This document shows positions 33,365 to 41,468 of a stretch of DNA of 64,000 nucleotides, one piece after another; position 1 is the first letter of the stretch; every line of letters starts with the position of its first letter. The position numbers and the translations under genes are program-made. Under the pieces are notes generated by a model. The model ran no database searches, was not told the DNA's origin, and was given only the letters and a program-made list of their open reading frames with translations. Origin of the DNA: Actinomycetota bacterium (GTDB taxonomy: Bacteria > Actinomycetota > Acidimicrobiia > IMCC26256 > PALSA-610); the NCBI GenBank assembly GCA_005773635.1, contig SXHN01000072.1, positions 16,455-80,454 on the forward strand. Reading direction: 5' to 3'.

Positions 33365-34471
33365 ATGGACCTCGAACTTACCGACGACCAACTCGAATTG
33401 CGCGCGTCCATCAACGCCGTGCTCGCGAAGGAATGTCCACCCTCGCTGGCTCGAGCAATCACCGAAACCGGTGCGTCCACCGCTGCGTTGTGGGCCACAT
33501 TCGTGGATCTTGGCTGGCCCGCGCTCACCGTGCCCGACCGGTTTGGGGGGATCGGCCTCGGAGCGATCGAAGCTGCGGTATTGAGCGAAGAACTGGGACG
33601 AACGCTTGCGGCGACGCCATTGCTCGCCACCGTTACGCAGTTCATCCCACTGGTGATCGCGTGCGGCGACGAACAGCAACAAGCCCGTTGGCTCGGCGCG
33701 GTCGCACGCGGCGAGTGTCGCGGCTCCGCGGCCATCGCCGAGGCGACGGGGAGCTTCGACCCGAGTCATACCCAAGCAACTGCAGTCGCGGCCGGTGCCG
33801 GCTGGGTCTTGTCCGGCAGGAAACGCTTCGCATTCGCCGCCAACGAAACCGACGCAATCGCGTGCACGGTCGCAATCGACGGGGCGCCGAGGATCGTCAT
33901 CGTCGACACGGCCGCGGTCACGGTCACCCAGATGCACGCCATCGACTTCACTCGCTCGCACTGCGACGTTGTCCTCGACGGTGTCATCATCGCCGACGAC
34001 CAAGTCCTTTCCAACAATGCTCCGCACGCGATCGCCGATGCGCTGCAGCACGCAACGCTGGGCGTCGCGTTAGAGACCGTCGGCGTGTGCAATTCGATCT
34101 ACGAAATCACGTTGGAGTACGTGAAGCAACGCGAACAATTTGGTGTGCCGATCGGTTCGTTTCAGGCCGTCAAGCACAAGTTTGCAGATCTTGTCATTGC
34201 GCTGGAGCGAGCGCGCAGCATCGGCTACTACGCTGCGCTGTGCGTGGCTGAACACGACGACCGGCGCCACATTGCGGTTGCCGCCGCGAAGGCGGCCGCG
34301 GGCGACGCGCAACGGGCTTTGGCCAAAGAAGGTATCCAACTCCACGGCGGGATCGGCTACACGTGGGAACACGACATGCATCTCTACGTGAAGCGAGCCA
34401 AAAGCAACGAACAACTCTTCGGCACCGCGGCCATGCATCGCGCGGCGATCGCCGATCTCCTCAACGTCTAA
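33365..34471 (+). CDS. Acyl-CoA dehydrogenase
   Basis: A 368-residue acyl-CoA dehydrogenase: MDLELTDDQLELRASINAVL at the N-terminus, a middle domain (AIAEATGSFDP), and the C-terminal YVKQREQFGVPIGSFQAVKHKFADL block near residue 250 with HGGIGYTWEHDMHLYVKRAK near residue 322. It would introduce the alpha-beta double bond into the CoA ester made by the ligase before it. The gene follows the ligase by 11 bases and ends before a strong hairpin at 34507-34536. The specific substrate is unknown. Confidence 0.85.
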   Translation: MDLELTDDQLELRASINAVLAKECPPSLARAITETGASTAALWATFVDLGWPALTVPDRFGGIGLGAIEAAVLSEELGRTLAATPLLATVTQFIPLVIACGDEQQQARWLGAVARGECRGSAAIAEATGSFDPSHTQATAVAAGAGWVLSGRKRFAFAANETDAIACTVAIDGAPRIVIVDTAAVTVTQMHAIDFTRSHCDVVLDGVIIADDQVLSNNAPHAIADALQHATLGVALETVGVCNSIYEITLEYVKQREQFGVPIGSFQAVKHKFADLVIALERARSIGYYAALCVAEHDDRRHIAVAAAKAAAGDAQRALAKEGIQLHGGIGYTWEHDMHLYVKRAKSNEQLFGTAAMHRAAIADLLNV

Positions 34472-34506
34472 CGAAGCGCTGCGGAGAACGCGGTGACCCG
34501 AAACGC

Positions 34507-34536
34507 AGTGATGCCCCGCCAAAGCGGGGCATCACT
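34507..34536. terminator. Bidirectional terminator hairpin
   Basis: Perfect 13-base arms AGTGATGCCCCGC and GCGGGGCATCACT with a CAAA loop. It lies 36 bases after the acyl-CoA dehydrogenase stop and 24 bases after the stop of the convergent membrane-protein gene, so it can end both transcripts. Confidence 0.7.
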
Positions 34537-34559
34537 GAAGTTCGATCGATGTATCGGGA

Positions 34560-35300
34560 TCAGGCTTTGCCCAGGAAAATTTCGTAGAACAACCATACGA
34601 ACACCATGAGCCCAAGACCGGTGTACAGCGCGGCTTGGTGCGTGTCGTAGATCTTCGTGTTGGGCTTGCCGACCTCAGTCCCGAACTTGCCAAGCGCGTT
34701 CAGCTCCATTACGACGGCAACAGCAATCATCAAAATGTAAAACAGCGTCCGCACTCCACCTTCCGCTTGCTCAAACAGTGGGAAAAAGTGTTGCGCTCCG
34801 ACCATGCCCAGGAACACTGTGAACGAGAAAATCGTGTTCTGACGCGACGCCATCGCGCCACGACGCGCAGCTTTGGGTGCTTCAGGATTGGCTTCTCCAC
34901 CGGCGGCAACCGCGCGGGCGTTCGCAATCACAATTTGTTGGTTTGGCCAAATGACCATCCAAACATTCGCAGCCATGATGGTGGAAAAAACGATGGCTGT
35001 GGCGAGCACGCCGCCGCTCGGCGATTTCCAAAATGCACTGCCGTATCCGTCATCGCCCATGTTGACGGCCAGAATCAGCAGCCCACTGGCAAATGTGGCC
35101 ATCGCGGCCCACCGAAACCACCACAACGCTCGCCACGTGACTTTGTCGAACGCATTGTTTCGAGCGGCGGGGTCCATTTCGGCATACCCCGGGGTCTGCA
35201 CGAAGTTAAAAAACCACAGCAGACCCATCCACATCACCGCAAAGATCACGTGGGCGATCCGTAGTTCGCCAGTGAATCCGTCTTTCGAAAATAACACCAT
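34560..35300 (-). CDS. Six-helix membrane protein, PuuD N-domain-like
   Basis: A 246-residue integral membrane protein with six predicted helices (for example residues 15-33, 62-81, 96-118, 155-176, 186-204 and 222-240). The conserved patterns RIAHVIFAVMWMGLLWFFNF and AARRGAMASRQNTIFSFTVF resemble the urate hydroxylase PuuD N-terminal domain family (Urate_ox_N, PF06181). The C-terminal cytochrome-c part of true PuuD is absent. The function is therefore uncertain; it may hold haem or quinone. ATG 35300 was chosen over a start at 35345 because it gives the family-like N-terminus. Confidence 0.65.
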   Translation of the reverse strand: MVLFSKDGFTGELRIAHVIFAVMWMGLLWFFNFVQTPGYAEMDPAARNNAFDKVTWRALWWFRWAAMATFASGLLILAVNMGDDGYGSAFWKSPSGGVLATAIVFSTIMAANVWMVIWPNQQIVIANARAVAAGGEANPEAPKAARRGAMASRQNTIFSFTVFLGMVGAQHFFPLFEQAEGGVRTLFYILMIAVAVVMELNALGKFGTEVGKPNTKIYDTHQAALYTGLGLMVFVWLFYEIFLGKA

Positions 35301-35369
35301 ATTTGTCTCTTTTCCAAGCCTATTGAAGTGCGCGGAAACTAACACAGGTGCTCCGATATCAGCGGGATC

Positions 35370-36173
35370 TCAGAGCGGCGCTGCGGATTCGTCGAGGCCA
35401 TCCCACCAATCGAACAGTCGCCGCACATCACCGTCAGCGCGCACCGCGCGTATCAACACGCCTGAGGCGTTGACAGTCCAGAGCAACTCGGAGCCGCGCT
35501 CCGTTGTCCCACACGCAAATACCCCAACTGCCGCATCCGGGCCAGAAGGACGCGCCCAGGTCGAGACCGGTTTGCCCACTTCACCGCACGGTGACTCCAC
35601 CACCGCGAAAGGTTTGGCATGCGCACCAAACGCTGATTCTGCGATCGTTGCGCTCGGGAACTGCAGCATTTCCACGACGATGTCTGGCGTCACCTTGCAC
35701 GACCATTGCGAAGTCGCATCGCGATGCAATGCAGCCGCCTGCCGACACAATTTTCGCCAACCGGCAGGCACGTCAAACTCAGATGCCCCAAGCACGGTAG
35801 AAGTAGTTGGAACACTTGTCGCCGTGCTGCTGGTTGCCATTTGGCCGACTCGAGGCATCGCCGCGTGCGCTTCTTGCTTCGAGTCGCCGCGCTCGAATCG
35901 CAACGCAACACCGAGGCCGACGACGCCGACTGCCACGACCAGCAGAGCAGCGTTGACGGCTCGCGGTGAGCCAATACGGTGGCCACGAAGAGACCGGCGC
36001 CGAGAGGGCCGGGAGCGGCGAGTCTCCCACCAGATCTCGCAACGTTCGCGTAGGCCGGGCTTTGGATCAGCGTCCACGGCCAGGACTCGTTCGCGAACTC
36101 GGGCGACAAGATCTTCAATCGGCTCATCGGGATCGATCAGCCGAGGGTCGATGGCTTCCTCGTCTTCAAACAT
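35370..36173 (-). CDS. Single-pass membrane protein of unknown function
   Basis: A 267-residue protein with an acidic N-terminal cytoplasmic part (residues 1-70), one transmembrane helix (AVNAALLVVAVGVVGLGVAL, about residues 72-91), a Ser/Thr linker, and an extracytoplasmic domain with four Cys (LCRQAA, WSCKV, SPCGE, FACGT) that could form two disulfides. The layout recalls membrane-anchored anti-sigma or sensor proteins, but no domain is recognised. It is divergent from the LysM gene with about 50 bases between. Confidence 0.6.
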   Translation of the reverse strand: MFEDEEAIDPRLIDPDEPIEDLVARVRERVLAVDADPKPGLRERCEIWWETRRSRPSRRRSLRGHRIGSPRAVNAALLVVAVGVVGLGVALRFERGDSKQEAHAAMPRVGQMATSSTATSVPTTSTVLGASEFDVPAGWRKLCRQAAALHRDATSQWSCKVTPDIVVEMLQFPSATIAESAFGAHAKPFAVVESPCGEVGKPVSTWARPSGPDAAVGVFACGTTERGSELLWTVNASGVLIRAVRADGDVRRLFDWWDGLDESAAPL

Positions 36174-36192
36174 TTACCCACTATGACACAAC

Positions 36193-36222
36193 TTGACATG
36201 ATTTCAAGTGTTCAGGCATGAT
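36193..36222 (+). promoter_or_regulatory. Sigma-70-like promoter for the LysM gene
   Basis: TTGACA at 36193-36198 and CATGAT at 36217-36222, separated by 18 bases. Transcription would start close to the ATGs at 36223/36229, so the mRNA may be leaderless, which is common in actinobacteria. No Shine-Dalgarno sequence is seen. Confidence 0.35.
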
Positions 36223-37011
36223 ATGACCATGACACGACGACATCGCTGGATTCCCGCTGCAACATTCTTCACCGCCCTCGTTGCCCTCGGCGTAGCGCTG
36301 GCTCGAATGTTCGACACCGCAGTGCAACACCCCAGAGGCGGCCAGGCCGCACAAGCTGTCGCAGCACTGTGGTGTCTGTCGGCGATCGTTTGGGTATGGC
36401 TCGTGCTCAGCACGACCTTGTCAACCCTCCGACGCGCCGTCCCCGCACTCCGAGGCTGCACCGCCCTCGATCGCGCAACGCTTCCGCTCGTACGCACCTT
36501 CTTCGACCGAGTTGCAGTTGCGTCGCTGACGGCGGTCGCAATTATCCCAATGATTTCCCCACCCGCCCACGCACAAACTGCACAGTTGACGACAACTTCC
36601 GCGGCTCCATACGTGCGCGGCACAGCTTCGGAGACTGCAAAGGTGCCACCGCGCATACGAGGCTCTCAACGTTCCACACCATCGACCCCGCGCACGTCTG
36701 CCGCAAAGGATCCAGCAACTCCTTCGGAATCGAAACCGCAATCCCTACAGCAGCCAGCCGCCGATCCCACCCGTCCCGCCACTCCACACGCGCCTGGTGC
36801 GCAGACCAACCTTGGCGCGACCCACCTCGTGATGGCGGGTGAAAGCCTGTGGTCGATCGCGCGCGACGAACTCCATCGTAGAGGCGAGTCGACGAGCAAC
36901 CCTGCGATCGCTCGGTATTGGGGTGGACTCATCAGACTCAACCGCAATCAGCTCCGGTCGGGTAATCCAAATCTGATATTCGTCGGCGAAACGGTTGTGC
37001 TCCCCTCCTGA
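36223..37011 (+). CDS. LysM-domain membrane protein
   Basis: A 262-residue protein with two N-terminal transmembrane segments (residues about 11-30 and 44-64), a third hydrophobic stretch near residue 95, a Pro/Ser/Thr-rich linker, and a C-terminal LysM module (HLVMAGESLWSIARDELHRR, then IRLNRNQLRSGNPNLIFVGE). LysM modules bind peptidoglycan or similar GlcNAc polymers. Several starts are possible (GTG 36208, ATG 36223, ATG 36229). Confidence 0.7.
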   Translation: MTMTRRHRWIPAATFFTALVALGVALARMFDTAVQHPRGGQAAQAVAALWCLSAIVWVWLVLSTTLSTLRRAVPALRGCTALDRATLPLVRTFFDRVAVASLTAVAIIPMISPPAHAQTAQLTTTSAAPYVRGTASETAKVPPRIRGSQRSTPSTPRTSAAKDPATPSESKPQSLQQPAADPTRPATPHAPGAQTNLGATHLVMAGESLWSIARDELHRRGESTSNPAIARYWGGLIRLNRNQLRSGNPNLIFVGETVVLPS

Positions 37012-37110
37012 GCCGCAGAGTCGCCAACCGCGGTCGCAGCCCGGCGACTCCGGGCGACCGCGTACGCGCAGTGTGGCGCGATGTCACGGTGGTTCATTAC
37101 GCTGGCCGCC

Positions 37111-37590
37111 ATGGCGTTGACAGAACTCATTGGTACGGCTCTCGGCAGCCAGACTGTGCATATCGAACGCGGCCCAGTTCGCGTATTCGGACAAGCGATC
37201 CTGGACGATTCGGGCATGTACGAAACCGATGACGCTCCCGTTCCTCCGACGTTCCCGTTCGTGATGAGCTATTGGGGCTCCATGGGCCAAGGCGGCGCCG
37301 CAGGGTTGCCGATCGAAAATCTGCGAGGCAAGGGCCGAGCGATTCTGCACGGCGAACAGGAATTCATCTACCACACCGACCGGTATCCACACGTTGGCGA
37401 CACACTCGTCGGCACTGGCATCGTTTCCGAGGTCTACGAAAAGCCGAAAAGCGATGGAGGAAAGCTCGAATTTTATGTCACCGAAACAACTTGGTGTATC
37501 TCTGGCAGCTCCGACCCGGTCGTAACCACGAAATTCACCCTTGCAATTAACTGCAAGCCGGGGGCTCCCGAGGCCAAGGCATTGGCCTAA
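37111..37590 (+). CDS. MaoC-like N-terminal (FAS1-type) dehydratase domain protein
   Basis: A 159-residue hotdog-fold protein of the MaoC_dehydrat_N (PF13452) type: MALTELIGTALGSQTVHIER at the N-terminus, GPVRVFGQAILDDSGMY and APVPPTFPFVMSYW near residue 44. Members are hydratases of enoyl-CoA or parts of acyl-CoA hydratase heterodimers, with a partner supplying the catalytic Asp/His. An in-frame ATG at 37081 gives a longer form. Its stop overlaps the start of the SnoaL-like gene (TAATG), so the products are translated together. Confidence 0.7.
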   Translation: MALTELIGTALGSQTVHIERGPVRVFGQAILDDSGMYETDDAPVPPTFPFVMSYWGSMGQGGAAGLPIENLRGKGRAILHGEQEFIYHTDRYPHVGDTLVGTGIVSEVYEKPKSDGGKLEFYVTETTWCISGSSDPVVTTKFTLAINCKPGAPEAKALA

Positions 37591-38045
37591 TGGGTTACTC
37601 GCACCAAGACGTTGCTGATCGACTTGCAATCCAAGACCTCCTTACCCGCTACGCGTGGGCGGTCGACACCCAAGATTGGGATCTGTTTCGCACCGTATTC
37701 ACCGCGGACGCGCACCTCGACTACACCGCGAATCCTGGCGGGGTCAAGGGTTCCCTCGACGAAGTCGTGCCTTGGCTGAAACAATCGCTATCAGCATTTG
37801 CAGTATCACAACATCTGCTCAACAACTTCGACATCGTGCTCAACGGCGACCTCGCGACCGCACGCACCCAAATGACGAATCCGATGGGCGCAAAACTTCG
37901 AGAGGGCGGACTCCACTGGTTTTTCATCGGCGGCAGCTACCACGATGATCTCGTACGCATAAACGGGGCCTGGAAAATCACGCAACGGATCGAGAAAACC
38001 GCTTGGTTTCAAGGATCTTTTCCCCCAGAGTTATTGTTCGATTAA
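37590..38045 (+). CDS. SnoaL/NTF2-like protein
   Basis: A 151-residue single-domain protein of the SnoaL-like family (PF13577): ADRLAIQDLLTRYAWAVDTQ near residue 9, FTADAHLDYTANPGG near residue 37, and HWFFIGGSYHDDLVRINGAW near residue 109. Such cone-fold proteins include steroid isomerase-like enzymes and dehydratases. It is coupled to the MaoC-like gene and lies in a possible catabolic cassette with the DUF2889 gene. Confidence 0.75.
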   Translation: MGYSHQDVADRLAIQDLLTRYAWAVDTQDWDLFRTVFTADAHLDYTANPGGVKGSLDEVVPWLKQSLSAFAVSQHLLNNFDIVLNGDLATARTQMTNPMGAKLREGGLHWFFIGGSYHDDLVRINGAWKITQRIEKTAWFQGSFPPELLFD

Positions 38046-38065
38046 CAACAGCCGATTATTTTCGC

Positions 38066-38863
38066 GTGCAATTCACTCCGCCCCTGGACACCAATGCCGA
38101 TGTCTATCGACGTCGCATCACAATTGCAGTGGTCGAAGGTCTCGCCGCACGGTGCGAGTTGCAGGACGATTTTCATCACTTCATTGTGACGATCTCGCAC
38201 GACCACACCACTGTTACGGGTACTGCAGTCGAATCCCGACGATTCCCGTGGGCGACGTGTCCTCATGCCGAAGTGGCGTTGCAAGCACTCATCGGAATGC
38301 CGCTCTCAGAACGCTTTACGGCGGCGGCTCGTTTCACCGACGCCGCCCAGAATTGCACGCATCAATTCGACGCGGCCGCGCATGCGATCACCCATATCGC
38401 GCGGTCCGAACGCGAAGGATCGCACACGCCTCGCCAATACGACTGCGAAGTCGGAGCCACGCTTGCGACAAGTGCAGCCGGGCCTGGCCGCAATCGACTA
38501 TGGGTTGACGGCAAACTCGCTCACGACTGGCAGATACAAGCCGGGCGCGGGCCGGTCAATATCCCAGCGCCGTTCGACGTAGCCCCGTGGCGCGGCGGCT
38601 TCATGCGGTGGGCCGACGCGACGCTGCCGGCCGATGAAGCCGAAGTCGCAATCGTGTTGCGGCGAGCTTGTGATATTGGCATGGGTCGAGGCATGGATCT
38701 CGACGCCGTTCCCGAGGCCGGTCAACTACTGCAAATCATGTCCGGTGTTTGCTACACAATGCAGCCTGAAACCGCGGTCGGGTCGCTACGCAACGTCGGC
38801 TCAATCGAAGACTTCGCGAGCACACCACAACGTTTACAGCACAACGTCGGCGAATCGCCGTAA
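38066..38863 (+). CDS. DUF2889-like protein
   Basis: A protein of about 265 residues with the DUF2889 pattern: RRITIAVVEGLAARCELQDD, FHHFIVTISHDH, RRFPWATCPHAEVALQALIG, and a C-terminal SGVCYTMQPETA. The Cys/His-rich core (TCPHAE, NCTHQFD, HAITH) suggests metal binding. Starts are uncertain: GTG 38066 is preferred, but a TTG at 38003 would overlap the preceding gene by 43 bases. Its 3' end overlaps the convergent LLM gene by 30 bases. Confidence 0.6.
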   Translation: MQFTPPLDTNADVYRRRITIAVVEGLAARCELQDDFHHFIVTISHDHTTVTGTAVESRRFPWATCPHAEVALQALIGMPLSERFTAAARFTDAAQNCTHQFDAAAHAITHIARSEREGSHTPRQYDCEVGATLATSAAGPGRNRLWVDGKLAHDWQIQAGRGPVNIPAPFDVAPWRGGFMRWADATLPADEAEVAIVLRRACDIGMGRGMDLDAVPEAGQLLQIMSGVCYTMQPETAVGSLRNVGSIEDFASTPQRLQHNVGESP

Positions 38864-39670
38864 CCCATCGACAGCATCAGGGCTACGCGTCCACGGCGCC
38901 ACAATCAATCTTGTAATGCCGGCGCGTTCCCATCGGAGCACGTCATCACGATGCTCCACGGGCCCACCACACACAAATTGAAAACCGTCGATATCGCGAC
39001 CGTTGTCTTCGAGCAGTGCCTTGAGCTTGTCGACCTGCACAATCGCCGATTCAACGGTGTGGCCCATACCTACCCACCCGTCGCCTAATCGCGCCGCGCG
39101 CCGCAGCGCCGCAACCGACTCTCCACCAATCAATATTGGGGGCCCAGGTCGTTGCACCGGCTTCGGTTCAAACACAACCCCTTCGAACACGAAGTGCGAT
39201 CCTTGGTATGTCGTCACAGGCTGAGACCAAAGCTGGCGGCAAATCTCGATGCATTCATCCACACGCGCTCCCCTACTCGCGAAATCGAGTTGCGCTGCGT
39301 CCCACTCTTGGTGCAGCCAACTCGCGCCTACCCCAAACTCCACCCGACCATTGCTCACGATGTCAAGCGTCTGAACCGCGCGCGCCGTCGTGAATGGATG
39401 TCGGAGTCCGATGTTGAAGACATGTGTGGCGAGCCGTATGCGTTGCGTCTTTGCCGCGAGATAGCTCAGATACGACAACGCATCAAATATTGGAGTTTCT
39501 GGGGGCACCGGCGGGTGCGTCGCACCCGGATACGGTGAGTTACTCATCGCCGTGGTGAACACCAAGTGTTCAGGCAACCACACGCTTTCATACCCAAGTT
39601 CGTCTGCTGCCACTGTCACCGATTCGAAGAACGCGGGATTGAGGCGGCCCAGCGCAATGCCGAATTTCAT
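38834..39670 (-). CDS. LLM-class oxidoreductase (F420-dependent type)
   Basis: A 278-residue luciferase-like protein: MKFGIALGRLNPAFFESVTV at the start, SVWLPEHLVFTTAM near residue 30, IRLATHVFNIGLRHPFTTAR near residue 79, NGRVEFGVGASWLHQEWDA near residue 108, and PPILIGGESVAALRRAARLG near residue 181. The ATG overlaps the stop of the SDR before it (ATGA), so the pair is one transcript. The substrate is unknown. Confidence 0.8.
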   Translation of the reverse strand: MKFGIALGRLNPAFFESVTVAADELGYESVWLPEHLVFTTAMSNSPYPGATHPPVPPETPIFDALSYLSYLAAKTQRIRLATHVFNIGLRHPFTTARAVQTLDIVSNGRVEFGVGASWLHQEWDAAQLDFASRGARVDECIEICRQLWSQPVTTYQGSHFVFEGVVFEPKPVQRPGPPILIGGESVAALRRAARLGDGWVGMGHTVESAIVQVDKLKALLEDNGRDIDGFQFVCGGPVEHRDDVLRWERAGITRLIVAPWTRSPDAVDGLRRFADVVL

Positions 39671-40494
39671 TGCTGATCCATTGGATCGCCATTGTTGCGA
39701 ACACTGGTGCTGAACGAGCCGTTCGGCTGCCGCATCCACCCCGAGGCCGCGAGGTTGCCACCGTCGACGTGAATGGTCGTGCCAGTCACGAAGCGCGACC
39801 AATCGCTGGCGAGATACACGAGTGCACCCACAACGTCGTCGGTATCGGCCCGCATGGGCAACGGCGAGTGATCGCCCATGTCTACGCCGATTCCTGGTGT
39901 TGGGATTACGTCCATCGCGATGCAGTTCGTACGAATGTGGCGACTTCCGAGTTCGAGTGCCAACGACTTCGACAAACTCATGAGCGCGGTCTTCATTGCG
40001 GCGTAGACGGCAAAGCCGGGTGCTGCGCGATGCGCTTCGATGGATGTCATCGTCACGATGCTGGCACCAGTTGACGGAAACAGCGCATCGCATCCTCGAA
40101 TGAAATTCGTGACCGACGTGAAATTCTCTCGAATCAACGAGTCTTGACCCTTATCGTTGACGTCGAGGAAGTCGGCCATGAACCCGCCGCCAGCGTTATT
40201 CACAAGCACATCAACTTGGCCAAACTCCAAGCCGACCCGAGCCAGATGCGACCTCACGGCGTCGCCGTCGCGAACATCGAGTACGTCCATCACACACCGA
40301 CCGCCGAGCGCACGAATCTCGTCGGCAACGTCACGCAGCAACGGTTCGTTGCGATCACAGATTGCGAGGTCGCATCCGAAACGGGCCAATGCCAACGCGC
40401 AGGCCGCACCAATGCCTTGCGCGGCACCGGTGACGACCGCAACCTTGCCGTCGAGTCGAATCGATTCGGGAGTAATTGTTGAGGCTTCCATCAT
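39667..40494 (-). CDS. Short-chain dehydrogenase/reductase
   Basis: A 275-residue SDR. TGAAQGIGAA near residue 22 binds the cofactor, NNAGGGF near residue 100 and the catalytic YAAMK near residue 163 are intact, with Ser in MTSIEA near residue 150. It has a C-terminal HVDGGNLAASGWMRQPNGSF typical of enoyl-reductase-like SDRs acting on lipid or steroid substrates. Two adjacent ATGs (40494 and 40491) are possible starts. It shares a short divergent promoter region with the SDR at 40546. Confidence 0.8.
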   Translation of the reverse strand: MMEASTITPESIRLDGKVAVVTGAAQGIGAACALALARFGCDLAICDRNEPLLRDVADEIRALGGRCVMDVLDVRDGDAVRSHLARVGLEFGQVDVLVNNAGGGFMADFLDVNDKGQDSLIRENFTSVTNFIRGCDALFPSTGASIVTMTSIEAHRAAPGFAVYAAMKTALMSLSKSLALELGSRHIRTNCIAMDVIPTPGIGVDMGDHSPLPMRADTDDVVGALVYLASDWSRFVTGTTIHVDGGNLAASGWMRQPNGSFSTSVRNNGDPMDQQ

Positions 40495-40545
40495 GGCGAC
40501 GATAGTTGTTGCCAATGCATCCTGTCTTGGACGAAGCTGCATTCC

Positions 40546-41340
40546 ATGACCTACGACTTCAGCGACAAACGCATCCTCGTCACAGGTGCGACATCCGGTA
40601 TCGGAGCGGAGCTTGCGCGGGCGTGCGCCGCACGCGGCGCGACAGTTGGCGTGTGCGGGCGCCGAAGCGAACGTCTCGATGCTCTGCTTGTTGAACTACA
40701 CGCCACATCACCAGGCTCTCGAGCGTGGACAATCGACCTATCCGAGATCGAAGGTATCAACAACTTCGCACAGTCGGTACTCACCGAATTTGGCGGCATC
40801 GATGTGCTCATCAACAACGCAGGCATCCCGAAACGGCGCACCGCAATGTCGGTCACGTACGACGAAGTTGAATACGTCAACCGCATTAACTACCTATCGC
40901 CCATAGCGTTGACAATTGCGCTGTTGCCATCGTTGATCGAATCATCGGGCGAGATCATCAACATCTCGTCGGTAGCTGCCCGTTTATCACCGCCCGCAGA
41001 GTCGGCGTATGCAGCGACGAAGGCCGCGATCACCGCGTACTCAGAGTCGATGTTGGTCGATCTTGCGGTTGCAGACATCAATGTCGGAGTCCACATCGTG
41101 AACCCAGGTGTTGTCGATACCGAGCTCTTCACGCTGCCTGGCAACGACGACTTCACCTCACCCGTCGAAATGCTTGCGGTGAGCGAAATGGTGGAGCCCG
41201 TCCTGTCGCTCCTCGGCACCGACCAATTCGAGGTGTACGTACCCGCATGGTTCGGCGACGTTGTCGGCCACAAGTTCCCCGATACAACGGCGTACCTCAA
41301 AGGGAATATCGCATACGCCAAAGCACAAGCTTCGACGTAA
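40546..41340 (+). CDS. Short-chain dehydrogenase/reductase
   Basis: A 264-residue SDR with TGATSGIGAE near residue 13, NNAGIP near residue 90, Ser in NISSVAA near residue 140 and YAATK near residue 154, so the catalytic set is complete. A C-terminal segment rich in aromatic and acidic residues (FEVYVPAWFGDVVGHKFPDT) is typical of SDRs resembling DltE or fatty-acyl reductases. It is divergent from the SDR at 39667. The substrate is unknown. Confidence 0.8.
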   Translation: MTYDFSDKRILVTGATSGIGAELARACAARGATVGVCGRRSERLDALLVELHATSPGSRAWTIDLSEIEGINNFAQSVLTEFGGIDVLINNAGIPKRRTAMSVTYDEVEYVNRINYLSPIALTIALLPSLIESSGEIINISSVAARLSPPAESAYAATKAAITAYSESMLVDLAVADINVGVHIVNPGVVDTELFTLPGNDDFTSPVEMLAVSEMVEPVLSLLGTDQFEVYVPAWFGDVVGHKFPDTTAYLKGNIAYAKAQAST

Positions 41341-41468
41341 ACCGCGCTCCAATGCTCACTGTCTCACCCTCTCGTTAGTGTCACACCCGACTCCGCGATT
41401 GCGGGATCCCGATCGAGGCCGTGGTCAAGAAGCCTCCCGAATTCGTTACCTATTTCGGGAGTTTCGTC

